From Siphonodentalium dalli (taxonomy: Eukaryota > Mollusca > Scaphopoda > Gadilida > Siphonodentaliidae), in NCBI GenBank assembly GCA_032622095.1, contig CP136062.1, positions 16,617,739 to 16,681,738 of the forward strand: a DNA stretch of 64,000 nucleotides. Direction: 5' to 3'. Of this stretch, positions 13,303 to 25,800 are shown in pieces. Below the pieces are notes generated by a model. The model searched no databases. It was not told where the DNA came from and was given only the letters and a program-made list of their open reading frames with translations. The position numbers and the translations under genes are program-made. Positions within the stretch are counted from its first letter, which is position 1, and the number at the start of each line of letters is the position of its first letter.

Positions 13303-13324
13303 TTAAGCATAATGCCATTACGCT

Positions 13325-13440
13325 TGTAACAGATGAGAGAGTTTTGCGGGAGCCGCGCTCAGGGATCGAACTCATGCCGAGACGAAGCCCCGAGCTTCAC
13401 AGTCAAGTGATCTAACCACTGCGCTAAAGAGACATGTCTC
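13325..13440 (-). mobile_element. tRNA-derived SINE or tRNA pseudogene
   Basis: Read on the minus strand, this contains a polymerase III box A (TAGCGCAGTGGTTAGA) and, about 45 bp on, a box B (GAGTTCGATCCC). Spacing and order match a tRNA head. The T-arm does not pair well and no good acceptor stem is seen, so I call it a tRNA-derived SINE head or decayed tRNA, not a working tRNA gene. Confidence 0.65.
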
Positions 13441-13748
13441 TCTAGTGGAGACAGTTATCATGCTTCTATATTTACACCGACCGCTACACGCTTAAGCATA
13501 TTAAAATTTCATTACAGCTAATTTACGCTTATTTAAGCATAATTTTTAAAAATTTCATTACGCTTAAGCTTAATGGAATTACGCTTAAAGCTTACGGTAA
13601 TAGCATTGGAATTACGCTTAAGCGTTTAAGCGTAATGGAAAATATGCATTACACTTTCAGCGTAATTGAATTACACCTTAATCGTAATGGCATTACGCTT
13701 TTTAAAAGCGTAATGGAATTACGCTTAAGTGTAATGTATTACACTTAA

Positions 13749-14139
13749 CCCTTTACCCAACAAACCGGCCAAAACCGGCCAAATAAAGCTTCAACAGCCT
13801 AAAATATCTTCGGTCTGTCTCAATAGAACCATACAAATATGGATATCATTGGAACCGGCTCCTTGACCACATTATGATAGTTACAGTTATGCCCTGTGCC
13901 AATGCATTCTCTTATATATGCGAGTCGACCATAGGTCGCCTCGTATTTATAAGAGAATGCATTGGTCTAAAAAAATCTTTTTTTAACACTTTTTACCATT
14001 TTTTCTTACATTCTTTAACAATTTTATAATTTTTAATGTGTTAAGCCAATGCATTCTCTTATATATGCGAGGCGACCTATGGTCGACTCGCATATATAAG
14101 AGAATGCATTGGCACAGGGCCCTTCTGTTGGGTAAAGGG
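13749..14139 (+). mobile_element. TTAA MITE, family PB-A (CCCTTTACCCAACA), copy 1
   Basis: Flanked by TTAA (13745-13748 and 14140-14143), with ends CCCTTTACCCAACA and TGTTGGGTAAAGGG. It contains two copies of the ~70-bp hairpin (about 13899-13970 and 14043-14113) separated by a T-rich spacer. A second right-end fragment with TTAA follows at 14144-14181, indicating a local duplication of the end. Confidence 0.82.
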
Positions 14140-14181
14140 TTAACTCCCAACAAACCGGCATTCTGTTGGGTAAAGGGTTAA

Positions 14182-15239
14182 GTGTAATTATGAGTATTAC
14201 GTTTATATGTTATATTGAATTACGCTTTAATTATGGTTAAGCATAAATTAATTAGGCTCAAGCGTAGATGAATGACGCTCAAGTGTGATTCCTATATATA
14301 CACTCTCATTCAGCTCCCCTCAAGTTGAAATGACTGCAACCACATTACGTAGCCAGCAGGGCTAAAAATCCAATAACTTTTTTTGAGAATACAAACCGAA
14401 TCATGAATGACATGATATATAAAGTATCATTCTATGCTTAAAATATTTCTAGTATTTCTTTAATAAAATTATTAGGGGCTGGTGAGTATGGATGTATCAG
14501 AATTTAATTCACATTTAACAGTTAACTTATGCTTAAGAATTTCATTACGCTTATTTATTCAAATTATTTGGGGGGGGGGGGGGGGGAGGCCCGGGGCATC
14601 AAACCACATATTTTTATGTCAGAACGTGGCATCTACTTTCCTAAATTAACTACTATATGCTATAATCTAAATTGGCACTATTATTACTATTTTAGTATTA
14701 GTTAACCCCACCCCTGTCTGGGGGAATTTTTTGTTTAATTTACTAGATCTATAAATAAATTAAAACACAAAACTCCTGGACCACTGTGCCCCCAGATTTA
14801 CGGCCACTACATCGACACTGCTCCTACAACACTATTTCTAATATAGGACGAATGAATAAAACGCAATCAATCTTAATCGACTGACATTTTCCGATAATTT
14901 AACTGCCGTTGTTTTGAACTGTCCTACTTTACTAGAATACCTACTGCTAAAAATAAATCAACAAAACAGTTGCAAATTCCGCTTCAAAATATTCATTTAA
15001 TCTAAAACTACGGCGACTTACAGTAGCATATATAATCCATGTAACGATATATTCACTAGTTCATTATGCAAATAGATCACATTTATCAAATTAGTTTAAT
15101 TATATTGACTATTCGTTATGTTTTAATCGTTGGTTTGTGTCTTGTTTTAAAATTGAAAGGTCAGCGCAGTCAATCACATTGGATGTGACATCACAAGCTA
15201 TCCGGTCAAGGTCATAAATCCAGACCTTCCCGGTTGGGG
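14182..15239. other. Non-coding stretch with a 17-G tract
   Basis: No supported gene. G17 at 14570-14586. The remainder is AT-rich, with stop codons in all frames. Confidence 0.55.
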
Positions 15240-15542
15240 TTCCTTCTCACGCTTACCAAATCCTTTGGCATGGGCTACAGGTCTACCGTCTTACCTTTGG
15301 TAGAATCATCATGAAATTTGTCATGGATGTTAATATTGACATGTTGATGGGCACGAGTCATTTTGGGGTCATTCGGCCATAAGACATGGCCGCCGGCAGC
15401 CATCTTTGATTTTACTCTTTGCATGACTAAATCCTTTGGCACAGACAACAGGTCGTACCTTTGGTCGGATCATCAGAAGGTTTTCATGGCTGTTAACATT
15501 GACATGTAGATGGCAATGAGTCATTTTGGGATCATTCGGCGT
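15240..15542 (-). mobile_element. P-repeat fragment, copy 3
   Basis: Inverted text of the P units (for example GGCATGGGCTACAGG and GACATGTAGATGG) without recognisable ends. It joins abruptly to a family C MITE fragment. Confidence 0.7.
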
Positions 15543-15712
15543 TACCATTCATCGGAAAGCTCTCAGTAATGGCAACAAGCCACATTTCCGACTGAATCCT
15601 GAAAAATTACCCATAGAGCTTTCTGATGAATGGCAACAAGCCATATTTCTGACTAAATCCTTAAAAATCACTGCTGGGGTTAAGGAGTCAATTATTTAGG
15701 GCATTACTGTAC
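15543..15712. mobile_element. Family C hairpin MITE, rearranged partial copy
   Basis: Carries the family C phrases CATTCATCGGAAAGCTCTC, GGCAACAAGCCATATTTC and TTTAGGGCATTACTGTA, with the left arm shortened and rearranged. Confidence 0.75.
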
Positions 15713-16671
15713 AACAGACGCTTACAATAGTTTAGACTAAAGGGAATTCTTTGCTTTTGTCTCTTTTATAGCACCCACTCTCCCGCGGCAAAGCCGCGGA
15801 AGCGAAGTGACCTAGGGTATACGTATGCGGATATGAGATATACTAATCGACTTTTTCAGCCCACTCTAAAAATAGACTGAACTTACCTAAAATAGATAAT
15901 TTATTCATAGCTAAAGGGTCAGCCGAGCCCAAAAAAGTATTGTTGGCAACGGCCGCCATTTTGTATTGATTAATACCACCTCGAAATGTTCCAGGGCAAA
16001 ATGCTCCAGGGCAAAAATAAAAAACTTTGTTCCGGTAAATGTTAGCTATGCTTCATCATACGTAGGAACATTATGCATAATGCTCCTAATGTCAAAGATA
16101 TTAAAAAAATTGAATGTATATTAAACCAAAGCTCTGGTTAACAAAAACTGAAATTGCATGAAAAAGTTTTGTTTACATATTTTATAAAATTATTAAAAAT
16201 ATGTGCCTCAAAAGAGGATGCTAGAGGCCTTACTGGCCGTTTAGATTTTATCTTCCATTTTCGAAAGGTATTTCCGCCTAAAATATTGAAGAAATATTCT
16301 CAAAGTTCAAGACCGACAAACGGAAACTATAAGTTCCGATTGAAAGATCGCAGTCATTTTAAGATCGATTCTTGGGAAACCAGTAAAGGCCTCATGACAT
16401 CAAGACGTACATCATGACATTACAACCTGCATCGGCGCGCAAAATTCCAGACAGGTCTGTATCGATGGCCAGACAGCTGGGACTTGTATTACACGGGCAG
16501 GCTAAACATCCACATTTACATTATATGTGATTATTTACAATGATATATATATGATTTTCTTGTGTCCCGTTACGGTTTATCATCAAATCCTTCTTAAGAT
16601 AACAATTCATCCGATAATCCCATGAATAGTAACAATCGGGCGCAAATTACGTTTACGTATGATCATATTAT
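15713..16671. other. Non-coding stretch upstream of the first visible exon
   Basis: No supported exon. An open frame at 16154-16417 (87 codons) has no recognisable domain and no convincing splice context. No core promoter for the EGF/CTLD gene can be identified; its 5' exons may lie here unrecognised or outside the window. Confidence 0.5.
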
Positions 16672-16759
16672 TTTTAGTTGTGAACAAGCGCCCATTGATC
16701 TTCTATAGCATTTAGATGTGAATGAATTATTGCTGACCTTTGACCTTCTATGTTTTTAG
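16672..16759 (+). pseudogene. Decayed duplicates of the EGF1 acceptor and exon start
   Basis: TTTTTAG followed by TTGTGAACAAGCGCCC (from 16678) resembles the true junction TTTTTAG with TTGTGAATGAGTGCTCG (from 16760). A second relic, TTTAG with ATGTGAATGAATTATTGC, begins at 16716. The offsets to the real exon are 82 and 44 bp. They appear to be old tandem copies of the 3' splice site plus exon start, now lacking the EGF cysteines. Confidence 0.65.
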
Positions 16760-16882
16760 TTGTGAATGAGTGCTCGTTGAACCCTTGTGTTAATGGGACC
16801 TGCGTTGAGCTTTCTGTGCCTGATGGATTCAGATGTGATTGCTTTGGTTGGACGGCTCCAGGAAACTGCACTGACACATATA
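16760..16882 (+). CDS. Exon: EGF-like domain 1
   Basis: A 123-bp exon (41 codons, phase 1-1) bounded by tgtttttag and the donor gtatgttg. It encodes one EGF-like module with the six cysteines in order: ECS, NPC, GTC, then FRCDC and the final NC. The module begins VNEC, related to the calcium-binding start (D/N-x-D/N-E-C). The third loop is longer than in EGF2 and EGF3, and the post-C5 segment has GWTAPGN where glycine-aromatic residues usually sit. A TTAA element begins 30 bp after the donor. Upstream exons are expected because the exon starts in phase 1, but none was found. The domain call is strong; the gene's identity beyond 'EGF/CTLD protein' is unknown. Confidence 0.85.
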
Positions 16883-19800
16883 GTATGTTGACTGATATCC
16901 TTTTAATTAGCTTAACCCTTTACCCAACAGAACGGCCCTGTGCCAATGCATTCTCTTATATATGCGAGTCGACCATAGGTCGCCTCGCATATATAAGAGA
17001 ATGCATTGGCTTAACACATATTAAAAATGATAAAATTGTTAAAGAATGGTAAAAAATGGTAAAAAGTGTTAAAAAAAGATTTTTTTTTAGGCCAATGCAT
17101 TCTCTTATATATGCGAGGCGACCTATGGTCGACTCGCATATATAAGAGAATGCATTGGCACAAGGCATAACTGTAACGATCACAATGTGGTCAATAGGCT
17201 TGCCGCGATTTTGGGAATAATCGAACAATCGTCAGTGGTGCCGATTAATCAATTTTCATTTTGAAAATCGACTTTTTTAGTTCAAATAACAATGCATATT
17301 ATACAACAACACAAGAACGCTGGCATACAGCGTATTTGCAAAGAACTTATCTCAACTTAAGAGGCAATATTTTGAACCGTATTTACAGCACTAATCTAAC
17401 CCAGAAACCCACCCACGCAAACATTTGTGACAATGTAACTTTCAGTTGCGGCGTCTTTTGAGGTCAGGCCGACAGAGTAATCTAGTTCCGTCTTGGTTTC
17501 ACGTCACGGCGGTTTTTCTTTTAATGTGCCGACGCATGTGTATACTCCGCGGCATGCGTGATAGCAGATGTTCAGCGGTCACGTGCTATTCCGCTTTTGA
17601 GAGATTCCCGACTTTGAATTAAGGCACGATCCCGAACTTCAAATTCAATTAATGCACGATCCCAAATTCGCGAACAGTCTCACGAAGCACGTGGCCCGAC
17701 GAGAGTTGGGGAGTATTTTTCCGATTTTTTTCGTTCAATTTGTTTAATCAAAATGATTTCTGAATCTGCTTAGTGCTTACATAAAGTTCATAAACTACGA
17801 GTAATTATTTTGTTTTTATTGTTTAATAGAGGCATTTGAATTTATATGGGAGCAAATTCTCAGAACTAATGCCCTTCATTTCCGACGTGCGGGAGTTATA
17901 CTTACCATCTTACACTTACCAGACGCACCTCTTAATAGTCTCTTTTTTTGGCATCTATTTACTACAAATTAAATCTCTATTCGAGATTTAATTTCATGGG
18001 TAGAAAAATCGATTAATCGTCAATTATAGCCACCGATTAATCGATTTTGAAAATCCAAAATCGCGGCAAGCCTAGTGGTCAATGAACCGGTTCCAATGAT
18101 ATCCATATTTGTATGGTGTTATTGAGACAGACCGAAGATATTTTAGGCTGTTGAAGCTTTATTTGGGCGTTTCTGTCCGTTTTGTTGGGTAAAGGGTTAA
18201 ATTGAGTTTGAGCTATCATCATGGGTTGGCATCCGTCGTGCATCTACATGTATCTGTGCGTTAATTTGCAGATGTGAACAATTTACTTCAGCACATGTGG
18301 CATTTTTCACTGATCATCACCAAACTGCATATTTCCTGATCTTCAGGGTGACCTAGAAGAGAGCCATCAATTTTTTCCCTCCCATATTCATTAATAACAT
18401 GGCTGCCAGCAGCCGTGTTGGTTTTGACATTTCAGTTCATCGGCGCACCATGCAGCCCACATTTATTAGAGAATTGTTTGGAGAATTTACAGCCATGGTT
18501 ATGATCACCTCTAGATTGGATCTAATTACGATTTTCGATGAAAAACATCGCCGCTTGGATTTTACTCTTTGTATGACTAAATCCATTGACAGTTATTGTC
18601 ACTCTAATAATAGTATACAGACCAATTTCCTTATCTGATTGTCACCTAACTTCATATGGATCTTCAGGGTGACCACCACATTGGAGCCATTAATTGTTCT
18701 GAATTTTGTCTGAATTTTGTTAAAAAAAAAACTTCAGATTTTACTCTTTGCATAAAGTCTTCAGCACACCCTTTTGATCACACCACCCATCTCATCGCCA
18801 CCAAACTTTATATGGATCTCTGGGGTGCATGACCTCTGGATGGCAAATCTGAGTTTAATGTGCCTGTCATTTGCAGAATGAGGTCCCAAAGAGGCGGAAT
18901 TTAGTGATTCTATCACGTATAACGGGCTAGCATGTACCAAATTTACATTATTCTGAATGGCATCATCTGCTTAATGGTAATTAACACAGACTCATATTGA
19001 AGTTCCCAAATGGTGAATATTGTGACGTACACCCATTGGGAACCTTGTTTATGCAGTGGGTCGTCTGCCAATTTGGGATATAGAGAAACTAAACTAAAAA
19101 AGAAATATAATCTATAGAAGTTTCTATAGAAATTACTAAAGAAACTTTCCAGAGAAGATGAGGCTTAAGCAGAATGAGGTTCCCAGTGGGTGAATTTGGT
19201 GATGCTAACCCGCTATGCTAACTAAATTCACCTTCTGGGAACCTCATTTCTGCAAAAAAAAAATTAACAGGCAACAGTTCCTTAATGTATGCCAGATTGG
19301 TAATACATCTCACTGAGAGCTTTCTGATGAATGGCAACAAGCCATATTTCCAACTAAATCCTGAAAAGTTACCCATGATTCTGCTGTGGTTAAGGAGTCG
19401 ATTACTTAGGGCATTATTGTAAATGGGACTCGATCAGTCCAAAACAGCATCGTACAACTGATATCTGAAACTGTGTTAAACCCAAGTCTGAGTGTAGTGT
19501 GCCTGTCATTTTCAGAATGCTCCCTATAGGGTGAATTTAATGATGCTATCATGCACAGCGGGCTAGCATCGCCAAATTCACCCTCTTTGTACCTAATCTG
19601 CATGCATGGCCTCATCTGCTATGGGAGACATGCACTCAGATTGAAGTACGTACCCAAATGGTAAATATTGTGATGTTCACCCATTGGAAACCTTGGTTAT
19701 TCAATACATGTATGTCGTCTGCCACTAAACTGAACTAAAAAAGAAATAGAATCGATGTGAAGAAGTTTCTATAATAATTTGATAATAAAGAAACTTTCTG

Positions 19801-22800
19801 AAGAAGATGTCAGGCTTAAGCATAATGAGGTCCCCAGATGGTGAATTTAGTGATGCTAGCCTGCTATATGTTTTCTCTTCTTTTTTTAATGTAGAAATTA
19901 ATGAATGCAGTTTGTCGCCATGTGTTTTTGGCACCTGCGTTGACGCTGATACTGGATACAGGTGTGATTGCAATGCTGGATATGAAGGCTATCAATGTGA
20001 AACAGGTTTGTCTTATTTACATATTAGATAAACAAAATTTGTTTTTAAATAATTTTTATCGACAAGATTCTAATATATTTGTATATTCATGTACAGTAAT
20101 CGACTCCTTAACCACAGCAGAATTATGTTTTTTTTTTTAGAATTTAGTCGGAAATATGGCTTGTTGCCATTCATCGGAAAGTTCTTCCCTGAGAGCTTTC
20201 TGATGAATGGCAACAAGCCATATTTCCGACTAAATTCTAAAAAATTACCCATAATTCTGCTGTGGTTAAGGAGTCGATTACTTAAGGCCGCCGCACACGA
20301 TGCGATATATATCTTACGACAAATATCGGGCACCAGTTACGGGTCAGATCGCACCGTGTGCGGTGGAAAAATCGTACAACATTTTGTCGCACGATCGGCC
20401 CCGCAAGGATTCAAATCATTTTGATTTTCTACGATCGAGTCGTACGATTTATTAAACTATTAATCTGATCACGCGGCAATCACATGTTTTCTTTCACAAC
20501 AACATGGCGTCCATACAGTGACCTTCAAGTCAGAGTAGCGGGATATTTTGGACTGCGGAATACATTCATACCCCTAGAATACAACTACAATTGAAACAGG
20601 TGCATGGACTGGACACCAGCAAATTGGTGTCAAAATAATATCTGATTGTGTGAATTTGTGTGGGGAATTTAATCAGGTATAGGGTCTATTAGTCTATAGA
20701 ACTACAAACACTTGTAGCCTATAATATTAATATTTATTGGAAATTAGTATTTAATATTTACAATAAATAAAAATATAGACCTATGCATACAGCCTATATA
20801 CCATGTTAATAATACGGGATTCACGAGAAAGTAAGCAACCAGATCGTACGATCCGATCACATCGTGTGCGGTAGTCTACCGTAAGTGATAAAAACAGAAG
20901 TCTCACGACTAAAATCGTACCGTGTGCGCATAAGATCTTACATTGCAAGGGTCTGCGACAAATATCGTGCAACAAATATCACATCGTGTGCGGCAGGCTT
21001 TAGGGCATTACTGTAGGCTTATATACGTTCAGTTTGTATTGACATATAAAGCCCTTTTATTCAACTATTTTTCAGATATTGATGAATGCTGGAGTAATCC
21101 TTGTAATCAAGGCAACTGCACAGATGCCATCAACGGATACACGTGTCAATGTTTCGATGGATTCCAGGGTGTCTATTGTAATGTTGGTATGTTAAAACTT
21201 TTTCACACAAATCAACGGATACACATGTCAATGTTTCGATGGATTCCAGGGTGTCTATTGTAATGTTGGTCTGTTAAAACTTATTCACACAAATCAACGG
21301 ATACACATGTCAATGTTTCCATGGATTCCAGGGCGTCTATTGTAATGTTGGTATGTTAAAACGTTTTCGCACAAATCAACGGATACACCTGTCAATGTTT
21401 CCATGGATTCCAGGGCGTCTATTGTAATGTTGGTATGTTAAAACTTATTCACACAAATCAACGGTAAAACTGGCAATGTCGTGATATGGCCTTAGTGGCT
21501 AAAGCGACAATAAACCCCAATCAATCAATCACAAATCAATGGATACACATGTCAATGTTTCCTTGGTTCCAGGGTGTCTATTGTAATGTTGGTATGTTAA
21601 AACTTATTCACACAAATCAACAGATACACTTGTCAATGTTTCCATGGATTCCAGGGTGTCTATTGTAATGTTGGTATGTTAAAACATTATCACACAAATC
21701 AACGGATACTCATGTCAATGTTTCGATGGATTCCAGGGCATCTATTGTAATGTTGGTATGTTAAAACATTTTCACACAAATCAACAGATACACATGTCAA
21801 TGTTTCGATGTATTCCAGGGCGTCTATTGTAATGTTGGTATGTTAAAACATTTTCACACAAATCAACAGATACACATGTCAATGTTTCGATGGATTCCAG
21901 GGCGTCTATTGTAATGTTGGTATGTTAAAACATTTTCACACAAATCAACGGATACACATGTCAATGTTTCGATGTATTCCAGGGTGTCTATTGTGATGTT
22001 GGTATGTTAAAACATTTTCACACAAATCAACGGATACACATGTCAATGTTTCGATGGATTCCAGGGCGTCTATTGTAATGTTGGTATGTTAAAACATTTT
22101 CACACAAATCAACGGATAGACATGTCAATGTTTTAATGGATTCCAGGGCATCTATTGTAATGTTGGTATGTTAAAACTTTTTCACACAAATCAACGGGTA
22201 CATACGTCACATGGGGGTAGAATTTGGGAAACAATAACGCCCATCATAAAAAAGTAAAGAATGTAGGCTGTTTACAAATTTCTTTGCCATCTTTGATATG
22301 GAGAACTATTTCTTGCATGAGATATAAGGTAATAATTACTTCACCTCAGTATTTCCAACTCAACTGTAAACATGAGTGTGGAGTTATTTCGACAATAATG
22401 CCCAATGATGTGAATATGAGGGATTTTCTAAATCTGTCCATTTTGGATTTGGGGGACTTTTATATGGATGTGATATAAGGACAGTTCTTCGACTCAGTGT
22501 TCCCAACTCACAATAGTAAGCAGGTGTGGAGTTGTCATTTCAATAATGCTCACTGATGTTAAAATATGTGATTTTCAGCAATTTTTCAAAATCTGGTGGC
22601 GATTTTGGCCACAATCATTGATTTGGATGTATATTCCCCAACTCAGATAAAAGAGTAATCCTAGCCCGGTATCTCCTGCACATTTATATTCATGTATGGA
22701 GTTATGATAGCAATAACACTCATTGATTCGAAACGGACATTGCGTTATTAACACCGATTCAGCTTTGACCAGATTCTACTGGCATTTGGGAAAATGTGAT

Positions 22801-25800
22801 ATCAGACAAAAATATCCAGCAAGGAATGTATATATGATCCCATTGTGTTCATAGATGACTCTTCTATACGATAAATGTATAAAATCATGCTAAGATGTCC
22901 AAATTTTCCCACATAGATAGACAAAATGTGGTGAAAGGTAAAAAATAGCAATATTTTCACATTTCGGCGGCCATCTTGACTGCAATATTGGATTTTGGTG
23001 TCGGATTTAAAAATTGGCTAATTTGTAAGGGTTGTATATTAGCATAATGATTCGAACGGAAAAGAAGACCGCGTATGATAAGATATACTAAAACGGCGAT
23101 CAAATAGACCTGGTGCATATAAAAAAAATGGCTGCCATGATGGATGCCATCTTGTGTGGAGTCTCTGCGGCCCCTCTTTTTCTTGTTAACAACTGACAAA
23201 AATTATACGATACAAAGAAAATTAGTGGGGTGAAGTTGAGTCCTGGGGGGGGGGGGGGGGGGGGGGGGGGTGCAGAGTCTACTAATATCTCCTGAACCAA
23301 TAAGTATAGTTGAACAAGTTTGTCAACATGAACAATTCACATTCGGCGTGGAACTATATTTTATCTTGAAGCTGTCTTTAATTCCTCCTGGTTGTGATAA
23401 GGAAATCAATATTAATTTGTTTTTAACACCAGCCTTTTCAAGTTTTTCATCGTTAAAATGTGATTAAATGGATTTAAAATTCATCGCAATTCTATACAAA
23501 ATTTATTAATCTCGTCCACTAAATTTGAATCGAGAATCAAATTTAGTGCACTCGGTTAATAATTTAATATACAATTGTGACTCATTAGAGCTCCTCTCTT
23601 TATCAATTATTTTTGAATAACTACAGTAATGCTCTAATTAATCGACTCCTTAACCACAGCAGAATTATGGGTAACTTTTCAGGATTTAGTCGGAAATATG
23701 GCTTGTTGCCATTCATCGGAAAGCTCTCGCCGAGAGCTCTCCGATGAATGGCAACAAGCCATATTTCCGACTAAATCCTGAAAAGTTACCCATAATTCTG
23801 CTGTGGTTCAGGAGTCGATTATTTAGAGCATTATTGTATACAGCCTTCACAATGGGCGCATGTGAAAAGTCATAAATGTATATGAACTATCAACAACAAG
23901 CAGTCTACATGTAAAAATTGTTGTTATTATCGTAACCAATAATTCTCCTGTAACCATATTTCACATATCAAAAGTATTGTTATATATTTACATACTAAGT
24001 GTCTTATCACTAAATCCAGCATTATGATTGGTCGGCGCCCACATGACTAGTTGCAGTTATTTCTCGGTAAACGCGCAAGAGGTCATCACTGCAACCCCAT
24101 AATTACATCGCCGCGTCATTGATTTTGGAAAGAAGAACGCGTAATGTTTTGGGCGTATTTGGACTCGCGCAGGATTGACTTACCGGTAATAACTCATCAG
24201 GTTTCAATATGAAGAAATTGTTCCTGTTAACTTTTGCCAAGGGTACTATGGGATATTTTGGGCTGGTTTTGTCACGATATACACTTTTTGATTTATAACA
24301 CATTTACAAAAGTGGCTTTTTCGCTAAATGTATATAAATATAAGGATTAACTGTCATGTGGACTGTTTTTATGGAGATGTAACCGTGAGGTAAGTGGTCA
24401 TAACTTGTATGTAAAACCCTTTGGGTTTTACACAAGTTATGACCACTTACCTCACGGTTACATCTCCATAAAAACAGTTCACATGACAGTTAATCCTTAT
24501 GTAAACATTACTGTTAGAGATACATTACCAATCAAATTTCATTTAGTCCAATAAGAACGTATAGGGGTAAACCTATTATTTCGCACGATCACCCTATAAG
24601 GACAGTATGCAAACATAATAACATATAGTTGTACATTGTTCATTGAACAATATAATAAATGATATAATAGATGGAATACATAACCTCAGTTAAGCTGAAT
24701 GTGCATAGGGTTGTCTTTGTCTTTATTTATTCATTGATTTATGATACGAGGCTCATCGCATGCGGAAAATAATCTTCGGATTATATGACAAATTGAAGTG
24801 CATGAATTTGAAATATTGTTGGATAGGATATATGACTGAAAAAAGTGTGGGAGGGAGATGATATCATAGCACCGGTATATGTCTTTTCCAGACCAAGGAG
24901 ACTATTATTGTAACAACATCAAAGCAGTTTGGTTCGCACCATATTACCGATGTTTCTGGATAGTTAATAATGTTGGAAATCATGCCTATGGCTCCACTGC
25001 ATGTGACACAAACCAAGGAATGCTCGGGGTACCATATGAGGATGCATCTCATCAGTTCCTACTCGACAGGTGAGTATACTGAGTGTACATCTAGCAGGTG
25101 TTATTTGCTCCCCGAAATTTTCAGAGGACTATTGTAATCAGCCGCGTCCGTTCGTGCGTCCGTCCGTCCGGAGTGATAACTTCAGTAATGATCATCCGAT
25201 TTGATTGAAACTTGGTATGTAGGTGTACCAACCAAGAACACAATTTTGGGTTTGATCGGATGTACTTTTATGGAGTTATTTCCCTTTTTTCAACTTTTTT
25301 TTCTACTTAGAAAATTTCTCACTTTTTCGGTTTCCGGATGATATCTCAAGTTTGGATCCCTTAATTGCAAATACCGTTTTTATGTGGATTAGTCATATCA
25401 AGATACAGGTTGAGTTCGAATTTGAGTTTGATCTTTGGTTTCTGGATGATAACTCAAGTTTGGACTGTTCAGTTGAAAATTCCGTAACAATAATGCTCAC
25501 TGATGTTAAAATTAGCGATTTTTCAAATTCTGGTGGCCATTTTGACCGCCATATTTGATTTGGATGTATATTCCCAAACTCATTATTGTGGATACTACCT
25601 TCATGGTGTAATCAACTCCTCCTACAGTTTTTATCGTAGATATTTGAAACTTCAGAGTATTGTTACCCACATATTGGAGATGTGCAACATGTATATAGAT
25701 GACGGAAAAATTATTTCTTTACGGAATTATTAACCATTTCGACTTAGAACATTTCAACATTTTGTTTTCATTTTTTTTAACAAACGGCGTCGACTTGCCA

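Larger units (their letters stand above)
12531..14560. repeat. Region seeded with the palindrome ATTACGCTTAAGCGTAAT
   Basis: Full or partial copies of this 18-bp palindrome (or GCGTAAT/ATTACGC half-sites) occur dozens of times, irregularly spaced, between about 12531 and 14560. A longer inverted repeat at about 12755-12885 has ~50-bp arms including GGAGATATATGTGAGGCTA. TTAA elements and a SINE are embedded in the same region. No coding potential is visible. Confidence 0.85.

Noticed and set aside
13325-13440. Functional tRNA gene on the minus strand
   Set aside because: Box A and box B are present, but the T-arm and acceptor stem do not pair convincingly. A SINE head or pseudogene is more likely.
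16956-17228. ORFs containing a CANAFSYICESTIGRL-type peptide at many loci and on both strands
   Set aside because: They are translations of the ~70-bp hairpin, which reads almost the same on both strands. It is part of TTAA MITEs, not a protein family.
21129-22200. CRISPR-like or gene-cassette interpretation of the 82-bp array
   Set aside because: Units are head-to-tail copies of an exon border without unique spacers, in an animal gene.
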